From Prevotella sp. (GTDB lineage: Bacteria; Bacteroidota; Bacteroidia; Bacteroidales; Bacteroidaceae), in assembly GCA_022771625.1 (NCBI GenBank), contig JALFCW010000098.1:1-44081 (forward strand): a DNA stretch of 44,081 bases, written 5' to 3'. The translations under genes were made by a program, and so were the position numbers. The notes below the pieces were generated by a model, which made no database searches, had not been told where the DNA came from, and saw only the letters and a list, made by a program, of their open reading frames with translations. Shown here one piece after another: positions 16,074-23,562 of this stretch; positions within the stretch are counted from its first letter, which is position 1; every line of letters begins with the position of its first letter.

Positions 16074-16116
16074 GAGAGGCTTTAGGCTCGCGGTTACCCC
16101 CGCGAGCCTCCCTCTC
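16074..16116 (+). terminator. Hairpin between lipoprotein gene and downstream genes
   Basis: GGCTCGCGG (16085-16093) pairs perfectly with CCGCGAGCC (16100-16108) around a 6-nt loop, and outer GAGAGG (16074-16079) pairs with CCTCTC (16111-16116). No T-run follows, so it is more likely a partial terminator or an mRNA-stabilising element that lowers expression of the two downstream genes than a complete stop. Confidence 0.5.
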
Positions 16117-16161
16117 AATTTCATATTCATCGATATTATTAACAACAAACAGATAGTAATT

Positions 16162-16623
16162 ATGAGAAACTTTTTAATGGCTTTTGTGCTGCTATGTGCT
16201 TCTGCAGCTAATGCCGCCGACCTGAAATGGGCAATGACTACGCAGGATGGTAAATCCGTGTTTATGAACGAAGTGGGATATATCCTCTATACTGACGGCA
16301 GCTCTACGATGAGCATTGTCAAGACCGACAATAGCACTATTGAGGATGTAACCAAGGTGAGTTTTGCACAACTCGATGCTACGGGCATTTCAAATGTAGT
16401 GGTAAACAATGGTATCTCCCTGCTCTCAAAAGTAGTGGAAGGTAGCCTTACAATCACAGGATGTAAGGAAGGTCAGACCATTACGGTAGTCTCTGCTGGT
16501 GGTGCTGTCAAAGTAAAGACTGTGACAAGCGGCAATCATACAAACGTTGATGTTTCTCGTCTTGCTTCTGGCGTATATATGCTTAATGTGGGTAAGACCA
16601 CAGTGAAATTCATAAAGAAATAA
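16162..16623 (+). CDS. Small secreted protein with possible type IX secretion C-terminal domain
   Basis: A 153-residue protein when started at 16162, where a clean signal peptide begins (MRNFLMAFVLLCASAANA); the upstream frame overlaps the hairpin and is not credible. The mature part has an N-terminal segment with an MTTQDGKSVFMNEVGYILYT motif and KVSFAQL, a pattern seen at the start of many secreted Bacteroidales proteins. The C-terminal segment is about 70 residues ending DVSRLASGVYMLNVGKTTVKFIKK. This tail resembles the type A sorting domain of the type IX secretion system (LxxGVYxVxV then a basic end). There is no catalytic domain between. It sits 21 bp before the GH43 gene and may be an accessory glycan binder or adhesin. 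The T9SS reading is moderate; the function is unknown. Confidence 0.6.
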   Translation: MRNFLMAFVLLCASAANAADLKWAMTTQDGKSVFMNEVGYILYTDGSSTMSIVKTDNSTIEDVTKVSFAQLDATGISNVVVNNGISLLSKVVEGSLTITGCKEGQTITVVSAGGAVKVKTVTSGNHTNVDVSRLASGVYMLNVGKTTVKFIKK

Positions 16624-16644
16624 CAATTTAACACTGAAGTGATT

Positions 16645-18993
16645 ATGAACAAGAAAATCCTCTCTTTGATATTGATGTGCACGATGGGATTTGCTTCCCT
16701 TTCGGCACAGGAACTCGTGATTAAGAAAAAGGACGGCTCGGCGCAGACTGTAGGTGGAAAATTGTATTTCAAGCAGAAAGGTGATACCGACAAGTGGTCT
16801 GTAACAACTGATGCCAACGGAGAATATTCTTCTGCTAATGATATATCCAAACTGAGAAATGCGTCAGTGCTCGACGGTATCGACCTTGACCTTGTGAAAT
16901 ATCAGTCTCCCTCATATATCGACTATTATATCACTGCAGGCAGTTCGTGGGCTGACCGCGCCAAGTGGAATCTTGCCAATGTGCACGACCCTACGGTGAT
17001 GAAGGCTGACGACGGATATTATTATATGTATTGCACAGATGCCGGTTATGGAAATCCTCATAATGAGGATGTGCAGGGCAACAAACACGGACATTTCCAG
17101 TGCCGTCGCTCCAAGGACCTCGTCAACTGGGAGTATATGGGCGCCACAATGTATGGCTTGCCGTCATGGGTGCAGCCCAAGCTCAACGAGATTCGCAAGG
17201 CCATGGGGCTTAACAACAGTACTACAAACTTCGGCGATGATCTTCAGTTTGGATATTGGGCGCCATGCGCACGCAAGGTGAAGGACGGGCTATATCGCAT
17301 GTACTATTGCATCGTATGTCCAGGCTATATCGACCCCACCAAGACTTCTTGGGGTGAGCGCGCATTCATTGGATTGATGGAAACTACAGACCCTTCAGAC
17401 CTCTCGAAATGGGAGGACAAGGGATATGTCGTAACCAATTACTCCGACCGTGACCTTTCAAAGATATATGTTTCCCCGACAGCTTGGGAGAGTTGCTATT
17501 ATAAGTATAATGCCATCGATCCCTCGTATATCATTACTCCTGAGGGTGAGCACTGGCTCATTTATGGTTCATGGCATAGCGGTTTTGCTGCCGTGGAAAT
17601 CAATCCCGAGACAGGTAAGACCAAGGCTGAACAAGGCAACCCATGGGGCATAGAAAACGAGGCTGCATACGGCAAGCGAGTATATACACGTGCTATGAGC
17701 AGCCGCTGGCAAGGTTCTGAGGCTCCCGAGGTTATCTATCACGATGGATACTACTATCTCTTTATGGCATACGATGGTTTGGATATTCCATATAATACCC
17801 GTGTAGTGCGTTCAGAGAATATCGATGGTCCATACAAGAGCATGAATGGGGTAGATGTAACAAATAAGGGTGGTAATGCATTCCCCATTGTCACTCATCC
17901 TTATCAGCTTGGTGGTAATAATGGTTGGGTGGGCATCAGTCACTGCGCCGTATTCGAGGATGGCAATGGCAATTGGTATTATGCCTCTCAGCAACGTTTC
18001 CCAGCCAACTATAATGGCAATGCCTATAGCAATGCTGTAATGCTCGGTGGTGTGCGTGCCATTCGTTGGACTGACACTGGTTGGCCTATCGTGATGCCTG
18101 AGCGTTATGGTGCAGTGCCACAGGCTCCTATCACTGAGGAAGAACTCATTGGTAAGTGGGAGCACATATCTATTGAATATAAGTATGGTGAAATCCAGAA
18201 GTCTGAATCTATGACTCTTGGCGCTGACCATACTGTAACAGAGGGATGGAACCAGGGCTATGAGTGGAGTTTCGACCCAGTAGAGAATGTATTGACTATA
18301 AATAATACAAAGTTGTATCTCGCACGTGAGGTTGACTGGGAAGCTACTCCACGCAAGACTACTATAGTGTATGCCGGTTACGGTAAATATAACACTACAA
18401 GTAACCAAAAGACATATTGGGGCAAGTGGGTAGGACCGCTCGACGAAGATGAGGCTGATGAAGACGAAGAGGAGAATAATGTTCAGATTGTTGGTGCACA
18501 AGACTTCTCATCCGGTTTTTGGTCTGCTTTCTCTGATACGTATAGCATCCCCGCTGGCAAGAAACTTAAGTTGAAGTTTGTCAACCACTCTTCTAAGGGT
18601 AACAACTGGAACAACTGGGTGATTGCATTGAGCAATGACGTAGAACGTCAGGGAAATGGCTATTTGGAATACTTTGTACTCCGTGCCGACAACTATGCTT
18701 GGTGGCCTACAGGAAACACTATTGCTAATCCCGATGCCGGCTTCACATTGACAAGCAATTACAATTGGGATACATTCCTCAACGATATGGATGGGGCGAC
18801 AGTTGAATTGACTGTATCAAGAAATGGTTCTACCATCAGTGTGGATGCCGTGACGACAACTACAGCCAATACCGTTTATACGGAATCGTTCTCAATGCAA
18901 AATTGCGGCGATGGCACCCAGCCTGTGCGTGCATTCCTTGTATGCGACGGCTCATGGTATGAGATGTTCACCTCGGCATGTTATGTAGAATAA
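16645..18993 (+). CDS. Secreted GH43 endo-arabinanase-like enzyme with C-terminal binding-like module
   Basis: A 782-residue protein from the ATG at 16645 (the GTG at 16639 is less likely), with signal peptide MNKKILSLILMCTMGFASLS. A short N-terminal beta domain (to about 85) precedes the GH43 propeller (about 110-500). The triad is D115 (HDPTV), D292 (AIDPSY) and E359 (GSEAPEV); the SEAPE motif and a downstream GISHCAVF histidine are typical of endo-1,5-alpha-L-arabinanases. A beta-barrel like the GH43 arabinanase C-terminal domain follows (GKWEHISIEYKYG to YWGKWVGP), then a very acidic linker (DEDEADEDEEENN), then a roughly 170-residue module homologous to the two modules of the upstream lipoprotein. 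It probably cleaves arabinan or arabinose side chains outside the inner membrane. The exact linkage is inferred. Confidence 0.85.
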   Translation: MNKKILSLILMCTMGFASLSAQELVIKKKDGSAQTVGGKLYFKQKGDTDKWSVTTDANGEYSSANDISKLRNASVLDGIDLDLVKYQSPSYIDYYITAGSSWADRAKWNLANVHDPTVMKADDGYYYMYCTDAGYGNPHNEDVQGNKHGHFQCRRSKDLVNWEYMGATMYGLPSWVQPKLNEIRKAMGLNNSTTNFGDDLQFGYWAPCARKVKDGLYRMYYCIVCPGYIDPTKTSWGERAFIGLMETTDPSDLSKWEDKGYVVTNYSDRDLSKIYVSPTAWESCYYKYNAIDPSYIITPEGEHWLIYGSWHSGFAAVEINPETGKTKAEQGNPWGIENEAAYGKRVYTRAMSSRWQGSEAPEVIYHDGYYYLFMAYDGLDIPYNTRVVRSENIDGPYKSMNGVDVTNKGGNAFPIVTHPYQLGGNNGWVGISHCAVFEDGNGNWYYASQQRFPANYNGNAYSNAVMLGGVRAIRWTDTGWPIVMPERYGAVPQAPITEEELIGKWEHISIEYKYGEIQKSESMTLGADHTVTEGWNQGYEWSFDPVENVLTINNTKLYLAREVDWEATPRKTTIVYAGYGKYNTTSNQKTYWGKWVGPLDEDEADEDEEENNVQIVGAQDFSSGFWSAFSDTYSIPAGKKLKLKFVNHSSKGNNWNNWVIALSNDVERQGNGYLEYFVLRADNYAWWPTGNTIANPDAGFTLTSNYNWDTFLNDMDGATVELTVSRNGSTISVDAVTTTTANTVYTESFSMQNCGDGTQPVRAFLVCDGSWYEMFTSACYVE

Positions 18994-19051
18994 TCGGATT
19001 CATAAGATTTTAACTATATTTTCCGTACTAATTACTATCAATAAACAGCGA

Positions 19052-19090
19052 AGGGGCGGCAGCGCAGTGATGCGAGGTCGCCCCTAATTT
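19052..19090. terminator. Terminator between the converging GH43 and AAA-ATPase genes
   Basis: AGGGGCG (19052-19058) pairs with CGCCCCT (19079-19085) around a 20-nt loop that contains further short GC pairing, followed by AATTTT. It lies 59 bp after the GH43 stop and 26 bp from the end of the opposing gene, so it can serve both strands. Confidence 0.55.
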
Positions 19091-19115
19091 TATATCATCT
19101 TTTCACAGAATTAAT

Positions 19116-20684
19116 TCATTCAGAAGTTACTACTTTCCAATCGCTTATAGTGCGGCGCTCGGGGTCGAAATTGATGCCCACCTTTACTATGGGCAGCCCT
19201 GATTGGGCAAACTTCGATGAGTAGTCCTTGAGGTCTATCTGCTTTATGGCTGCCTGGGCTGACATATTGAGCTTTAGCTCAAATAAATACAAGGCCTTAG
19301 TGGCCTTCATTACAATATCCACACGCCCCGTGGGAGTATGAACCTCCACATCCACGTATCTGCCGAAGATCGAGAAGATTACGTAGAGTAATTGTTGGTA
19401 ATGTCCCTCGGAGTTGGCATTGTCGCAATAAGGCACGGTGAGAAGATAAGCCTGCAGGAGGCGGAACATCTCATCGAGGTCGTCTTCATAGAGAGCTGCA
19501 TACATGTCGCCTATCATAGAGCTGCCCTCGTCGGCATATTCATGCACGTAATCGGGCAGAAGACTTTCCATCAGTCCTGCCTGAATCTCACTATTGGGGA
19601 TGTCGAGTTTGTAGTTTTTTGACACCGGATTGTATCCCTTTATCGTGATGTAGCCGCTCTGATAGAGCAAGGGGATAATGTTCCTCATGTTCTCGGTGGG
19701 AGCGTCGAAGGATTTTGCTTGCACATTTCCACTACCAATTTTTGATGGCACGACATTGAACTTACGCAACATCTCTATGAGATATGTGGGAGTGCCAGAA
19801 CCAAACCAATAGTTTGTGTAGTCGTGATCCTGAAAGGCGTTAAGGAGGCTGAAAGGATTGTAAATATCTGGCGATGGCCATGTGAAATGATAGCCGTCAT
19901 ACTGTTGTTTTAGTCCCTCGATTGCTCTTTCACGGGTTATCTGCTGAGCCTCAGCGAAGTCGTCGATATAGTCCGACATACATGTCAGCATCTCCTCCTC
20001 GGTTATGCCGCACACTCCTGCATAGTCGGTGCGCATGGAGATGTTCTTAAGGTTGTTAAGATCGCTGAAGATACTGAGTTGGGAGAACTTGGTGATGCCA
20101 GTGAGGAAAACAAAGTGCAGATATGGGTCGGAGGCCTTTAGCGGAGAGTAGAAATTACGCATCACATTGCGGAGCACAGGCAATGTCTTCTCCTCATGAA
20201 CAACGTCAAGTAAAGGAGCGTCATACTCGTCGATAAGTATGACCACCTTTTTCCCAGTCTTTTCATAGACATTAATAATTAGGTTTTTTAATCGCACATT
20301 AGGGTCTTTGAAGTCAGAAGATATGCCAAAACGCTTCTCGTTTTCTCCCAAAATATATAGAAGATATCGTTCCAGCTGATCCTTCTCCATGTGTTTGCCC
20401 AAAGACATATCAAATCTCAGTACGGGATATTCCGTCCACTCCTTCTCCACTCTCTCTATGAAAAGTCCCTTGAACAAGTCCTTTCTTCCCTCGAAATATG
20501 CCTGGAGTGTAGATACAAGCAACGACTTGCCGAACCGCCTCGGGCGGCTCAAGAAAGTATATTTGCTGAGGTGTATCATATTCCAGATATACTCAGTCTT
20601 GTCTATGTAAAGACAGTCGAGGTCAATCACCTCGGAGAATGTCTGTATGCCTACTGGCAGTCGTTTCAGTTGCTTTTTTTTCAT
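19116..20684 (-). CDS. AAA-ATPase-like / PD-(D/E)XK nuclease-like protein
   Basis: A 522-residue protein when started at 20684 (MKKKQLKRLPVGIQTF). The longer frame to 20771 begins upstream of the promoter element at 20727-20734 and is not used. The N-terminal AAA-ATPase_like domain has the family start (PVGIQTFSEVIDLDCLYIDKTEYI), a Walker A variant (SRPRRFGKSLL) and Walker B (VVILIDEYDAPLLD). The C-terminal PD-(D/E)XK-like region has GRVDIVMKATKALYLFELKL with the D and ExK residues intact. This is a large, highly duplicated family in Bacteroidales whose function is not established; mobile or defence-like roles have been suggested. It is a lone gene between two carbohydrate loci. Confidence 0.85.
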   Translation of the reverse strand: MKKKQLKRLPVGIQTFSEVIDLDCLYIDKTEYIWNMIHLSKYTFLSRPRRFGKSLLVSTLQAYFEGRKDLFKGLFIERVEKEWTEYPVLRFDMSLGKHMEKDQLERYLLYILGENEKRFGISSDFKDPNVRLKNLIINVYEKTGKKVVILIDEYDAPLLDVVHEEKTLPVLRNVMRNFYSPLKASDPYLHFVFLTGITKFSQLSIFSDLNNLKNISMRTDYAGVCGITEEEMLTCMSDYIDDFAEAQQITRERAIEGLKQQYDGYHFTWPSPDIYNPFSLLNAFQDHDYTNYWFGSGTPTYLIEMLRKFNVVPSKIGSGNVQAKSFDAPTENMRNIIPLLYQSGYITIKGYNPVSKNYKLDIPNSEIQAGLMESLLPDYVHEYADEGSSMIGDMYAALYEDDLDEMFRLLQAYLLTVPYCDNANSEGHYQQLLYVIFSIFGRYVDVEVHTPTGRVDIVMKATKALYLFELKLNMSAQAAIKQIDLKDYSSKFAQSGLPIVKVGINFDPERRTISDWKVVTSE

Positions 20685-20726
20685 ACCTTTCAGAATGTCA
20701 AGTGTCGTATCCCATATTTTTTTCGG

Positions 20727-20758
20727 CAAAGATATAGCTTTTATTTGAGTTTTGCAAG
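20727..20758 (-). promoter_or_regulatory. Promoter of the AAA-ATPase-like gene
   Basis: On the minus strand CTTG (20755-20758), a 20-bp spacer and TATCTTTG (20734-20727) followed by C give a near-consensus promoter. Its position 43 bp upstream fixes the start codon at 20684. Confidence 0.6.
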
Positions 20759-20771
20759 GGTTTCGGAACAA

Positions 20772-21009
20772 AAAATGCAGTAACCTATGTTAAAAGTGTT
20801 TAACCCACTTCTGCAATTGGTAACTACTCAGATGTATGGCTATGAAATTCTATGCTCCAATGGTGCGTGAGGGGGAGGGAAATAATAATTAATCCGGTAG
20901 TTGGCTGAATCACGTTATCATAATAGTAGTAATAAAGGTATATGGACAAGGGAAGTAATTTTATCAAGATAGTCGAGTGGAATTTAAAAGGGCAGGGTAC
21001 TTGTTTTAT
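20772..21009. other. Non-coding stretch upstream of the AAA-ATPase-like gene
   Basis: A+T-rich sequence with no open reading frame of coding character and no RNA gene that I recognise. The frames that cross it are driven by the 21-bp repeats to its right. It may hold the rest of a 3' untranslated region of the DMT permease operon. Confidence 0.4.
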
Positions 21010-21093
21010 ATTCCGCACTGCGGAACGTACGTTCCCCATTGTGGAATGTACATTCCCCACTGCGGAATATACGTTCCGCAGTGGGGAATATAA
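21010..21093. repeat. Four tandem 21-bp palindromic units
   Basis: Units at 21010-21030, 21031-21051, 21052-21072 and 21073-21093 follow the pattern RTTCCSCANTGNGGAANRTA plus one base (C in the first three units). Each unit is itself an imperfect palindrome (TTCC...GGAA), and neighbouring units differ mostly by changes that exchange C for G at mirrored positions. The array is in the gap downstream of the DMT permease and upstream of the AAA-ATPase-like gene. It could be a multi-site protein-binding array or a source of alternative RNA hairpins. Confidence 0.8.
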
Positions 21094-21210
21094 ATAAGAA
21101 ACTCTATACTTGCAAATTCAAGACGGGTTTATATAGAAATTGTAATAGTAATAACTCAAAGATTCAAATACCGCAAGATTATGGTATCAGATGTTTTCAA
21201 ACTTTTTTTT

Positions 21211-22143
21211 CTACTTCCTCTTTATCCTTGGGAACATCTTGCGGAATCTCACAAGTGGTGTAGTAATCTTACCACCTGCCACAACAATACTTACCGCAGT
21301 GATAATCATTACAAAACCGAGAATGATGCGTGGAGTGAGCTGCTCGCCGAAGATGGTTACGCCAAAGAAAACGGCAGTGACTGGTTCGAGGGCACCCAGA
21401 ATGGCGGTAGGTGTGCTGCCTATGTATTGGATGGCACCAGTGGTGCAACCGAGGGAAATGGCAGTGGGAAAGACAGCAAGGGCTATCAGACATAACCATA
21501 ACCACCATTTGTCGGCTGGTGGGGTCTGTATGCCTCCTTCGCTCATCAGAGCACGCGCTGCAAACATTATCCATCCTACAAGAACGACATAGAACGTAAC
21601 CTTCAGGGTGGCAACATCCTTCAGACTCGTCTTGTTGATGGCAACGATATATATGGCATAAGACGTAGAAGAGGCTATCACGAGAAGTGTGCCTGTGAGG
21701 GACAGGGTTGTGCCGTCGCCTGCTTTGTAAAGCAGACCAATGCCTCCCACTGCCATAAGCAGGCATATCAATGTGCTGATGCCCAGTCGCTCCTTGAATA
21801 TCACAGCCATAATCACTGCCACGAGGATGGGATAGACAAACAGGATGGTGGAGGCTATGCCGGCATCCATATAGTTGTAACTCTGGAACAGGGTTAATGA
21901 CGATAGGGCGAATACTATACCTAAGATAATCATCGGGACGGCTTCGCCTTTTCCAATCCTGAAACTGCGTCCCCTCTGGCGGAGCATTAGTCCGAGGATG
22001 GGTATTGCAAACAGATAACGGAAGAAAAGCACCGAATCGGGGTGCATTCCTTCCGCATAGAGGGGCAGGGTGAATAGCGGGTTTGTACCGTAGGCCGCCG
22101 CCGCTATTGCTCCTAAAATATATCCTTTTACTTTTGTATTCAC
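21211..22143 (-). CDS. EamA/DMT-family permease
   Basis: A 310-residue integral membrane protein made of two repeated EamA halves of about five TM segments each. The first half begins MNTKVKGYILGAIAAAAYGTNPLF and contains SVLFFRYLFAIPILGLML. The second contains LLVIASSTSYAIYIVAINKT and ILGALEPVTAVFFGVTIFGE, the usual positions of the conserved proline and glutamate. The family exports or exchanges metabolites (amino acids, nucleotide sugars, others), and sequence alone does not give the substrate. It begins 23 bp after the NhaD stop codon and is the last gene of the minus-strand run. Its short basic C-terminus (RKMFPRIKRK) is normal. A link to starch use is not evident. Confidence 0.85.
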   Translation of the reverse strand: MNTKVKGYILGAIAAAAYGTNPLFTLPLYAEGMHPDSVLFFRYLFAIPILGLMLRQRGRSFRIGKGEAVPMIILGIVFALSSLTLFQSYNYMDAGIASTILFVYPILVAVIMAVIFKERLGISTLICLLMAVGGIGLLYKAGDGTTLSLTGTLLVIASSTSYAIYIVAINKTSLKDVATLKVTFYVVLVGWIMFAARALMSEGGIQTPPADKWWLWLCLIALAVFPTAISLGCTTGAIQYIGSTPTAILGALEPVTAVFFGVTIFGEQLTPRIILGFVMIITAVSIVVAGGKITTPLVRFRKMFPRIKRK

Positions 22144-22166
22144 TTTCTTCTAATTCTAATCCTTAA

Positions 22167-23510
22167 TTAAAAGAAGATGCTTCTTTCTGCCCAATAGATG
22201 AGGATACCGGCAAGATAACCAATGAAGGCTATCCATGTGATTTTCTTCATATACCAACCAAAGGAAATCTTCTCCAATCCCATGACAACTACACCAGCGG
22301 CACTGCCGATGATGAGCATCGAACCACCGACTCCAGCACAGTAGGCAAGCAACTGCCAGAAGATTCCGTCAACAGCCATGTCGCCTGTTGCTGCCACTGG
22401 ATACATTCCCATACAACCCGCCACGAGTGGCACATTGTCAACAATACTCGAGAGTACGCCGATGATTCCTGTGACAAGATAATGGTTGCCGTTGAATGTG
22501 GTGTTGAGGCCGTCGCCAAGGAGTTCGAGGGCTCCGATGGTCTCAAGACATGCCACTGCCATAAGGATGCCAAGGAAGAAGAGGATGGTGCCCATGTCGA
22601 TACGTGATAGCATGTTGGTGACGCGCTTCTGCATACCGCCGTGCTCTTCGGGAAGTGCAAGGTTGGCATAGAAGATCTCAGTGATTGTCCACAGTATGCC
22701 GAGGATGAGCAGGATGCCTACAAACGGCGGCAGGTGGGTGATGGTTTTGAAGATTGGTACGAACACCAATCCGCCCACGCCAAGGAAGAACACCGTCTTG
22801 CGCTGCACCTCGGTGAGGTGGTTGTCCACACGCTCGTTCTGACTGAAATCGCTAACCTCGAGTTTGCCGTTAAGGCTGAGCGAGAGGATGTAGGCAGGCA
22901 CGAGCATCGACACAAGTGACGGAATGAATATCTCCATAATAACTCCTGCGGCAGTAACAAGTCCCTTGTTCCAAAGCATGATGGTGGTAACATCGCCGAT
23001 GGGTGAGAACGCACCGCCGGAATTAGCTGAGATAACCACGAGGGCTGCATAGATAAGACGGTCTTTCTTGCTTTCTACCAGCTTGCGCAGTATCATTACC
23101 ATCACGATACTGGTGGTGAGGTTGTCGAGCACGGCCGACAGGATGAATGTCATGAAGGCAATGCGCCAAAGGAGCTTGCGCTTGGTGCGGGTCTTCAGCA
23201 TGTCGCGCACGAAGTTGAATCCGCCGTTCTGGTCAACCAGTTCGACGATGGTCATGGCACCCATAAGGAAGAACAGTGTGGTGGCTGTACTTCCCAGGTG
23301 CTTTTCCATCACTTCGCTCACGGCTAAAGCCTTCATTTCTCCAACTGCCCCAGCTATATATTCTCCAGGGTCGATCATAAACAGTGTCCAGCAGAACACG
23401 AACATCAGCAGGGCTATTGCCGCCTTGTTGATTTTGGTGACACTCTCAATGGCTATGAGTAGATAGCCAATACAGAAAACCGCCACAATCACAATACTAA
23501 GTGTAGTCAT
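22167..23510 (-). CDS. nhaD: NhaD-type Na+/H+ antiporter
   Basis: A 447-residue ion-transporter superfamily protein with about 12 TM segments. NhaD features visible are GSTATTLFFLMGAMTIVELV, the VLDNLTTSIVMVMILRKLV motif with Asp and Asn-Leu-Thr-Thr in the first half, ISANSGGAFSPIGDVTTIMLW, and SIVDNVPLVAGCMGMY with the second Asp-Asn pair in the other half. Such proteins exchange cytosolic Na+ or Li+ for protons at the inner membrane. It lies 49 bp downstream of the GH13 amylase gene and 23 bp upstream of the DMT gene on the same strand. A role in maintaining the sodium gradient for sugar symport is possible but only inferred. Confidence 0.88.
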   Translation of the reverse strand: MTTLSIVIVAVFCIGYLLIAIESVTKINKAAIALLMFVFCWTLFMIDPGEYIAGAVGEMKALAVSEVMEKHLGSTATTLFFLMGAMTIVELVDQNGGFNFVRDMLKTRTKRKLLWRIAFMTFILSAVLDNLTTSIVMVMILRKLVESKKDRLIYAALVVISANSGGAFSPIGDVTTIMLWNKGLVTAAGVIMEIFIPSLVSMLVPAYILSLSLNGKLEVSDFSQNERVDNHLTEVQRKTVFFLGVGGLVFVPIFKTITHLPPFVGILLILGILWTITEIFYANLALPEEHGGMQKRVTNMLSRIDMGTILFFLGILMAVACLETIGALELLGDGLNTTFNGNHYLVTGIIGVLSSIVDNVPLVAGCMGMYPVAATGDMAVDGIFWQLLAYCAGVGGSMLIIGSAAGVVVMGLEKISFGWYMKKITWIAFIGYLAGILIYWAERSIFF

Positions 23511-23528
23511 TTTGTTTTTTTAGAGTTA

Positions 23529-23562
23529 TAATTCCTAATTCCTAATTTCTAATTCCTAATTA
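23529..23562. repeat. TAATTCC heptamer repeat
   Basis: TAATTCC, TAATTCC, TAATTTC, TAATTCC and a final TAATTA run head to tail, covering the GH13 stop codon and the gap before nhaD. Similar short runs occur near 22151 and 29848. This kind of heptamer run is common between genes in Bacteroidales; its function is unknown. Confidence 0.6.

Noticed and set aside
21010..21093. CRISPR array
   Set aside because: Units are tandem without spacers and are themselves palindromic; no cas genes are present.
20824..21263. Two opposing frames that both translate to GNVHS/GNVRS-type repeats
   Set aside because: The repeated peptide is only the translation of the 21-bp palindromic DNA units; no start signal or other coding evidence.
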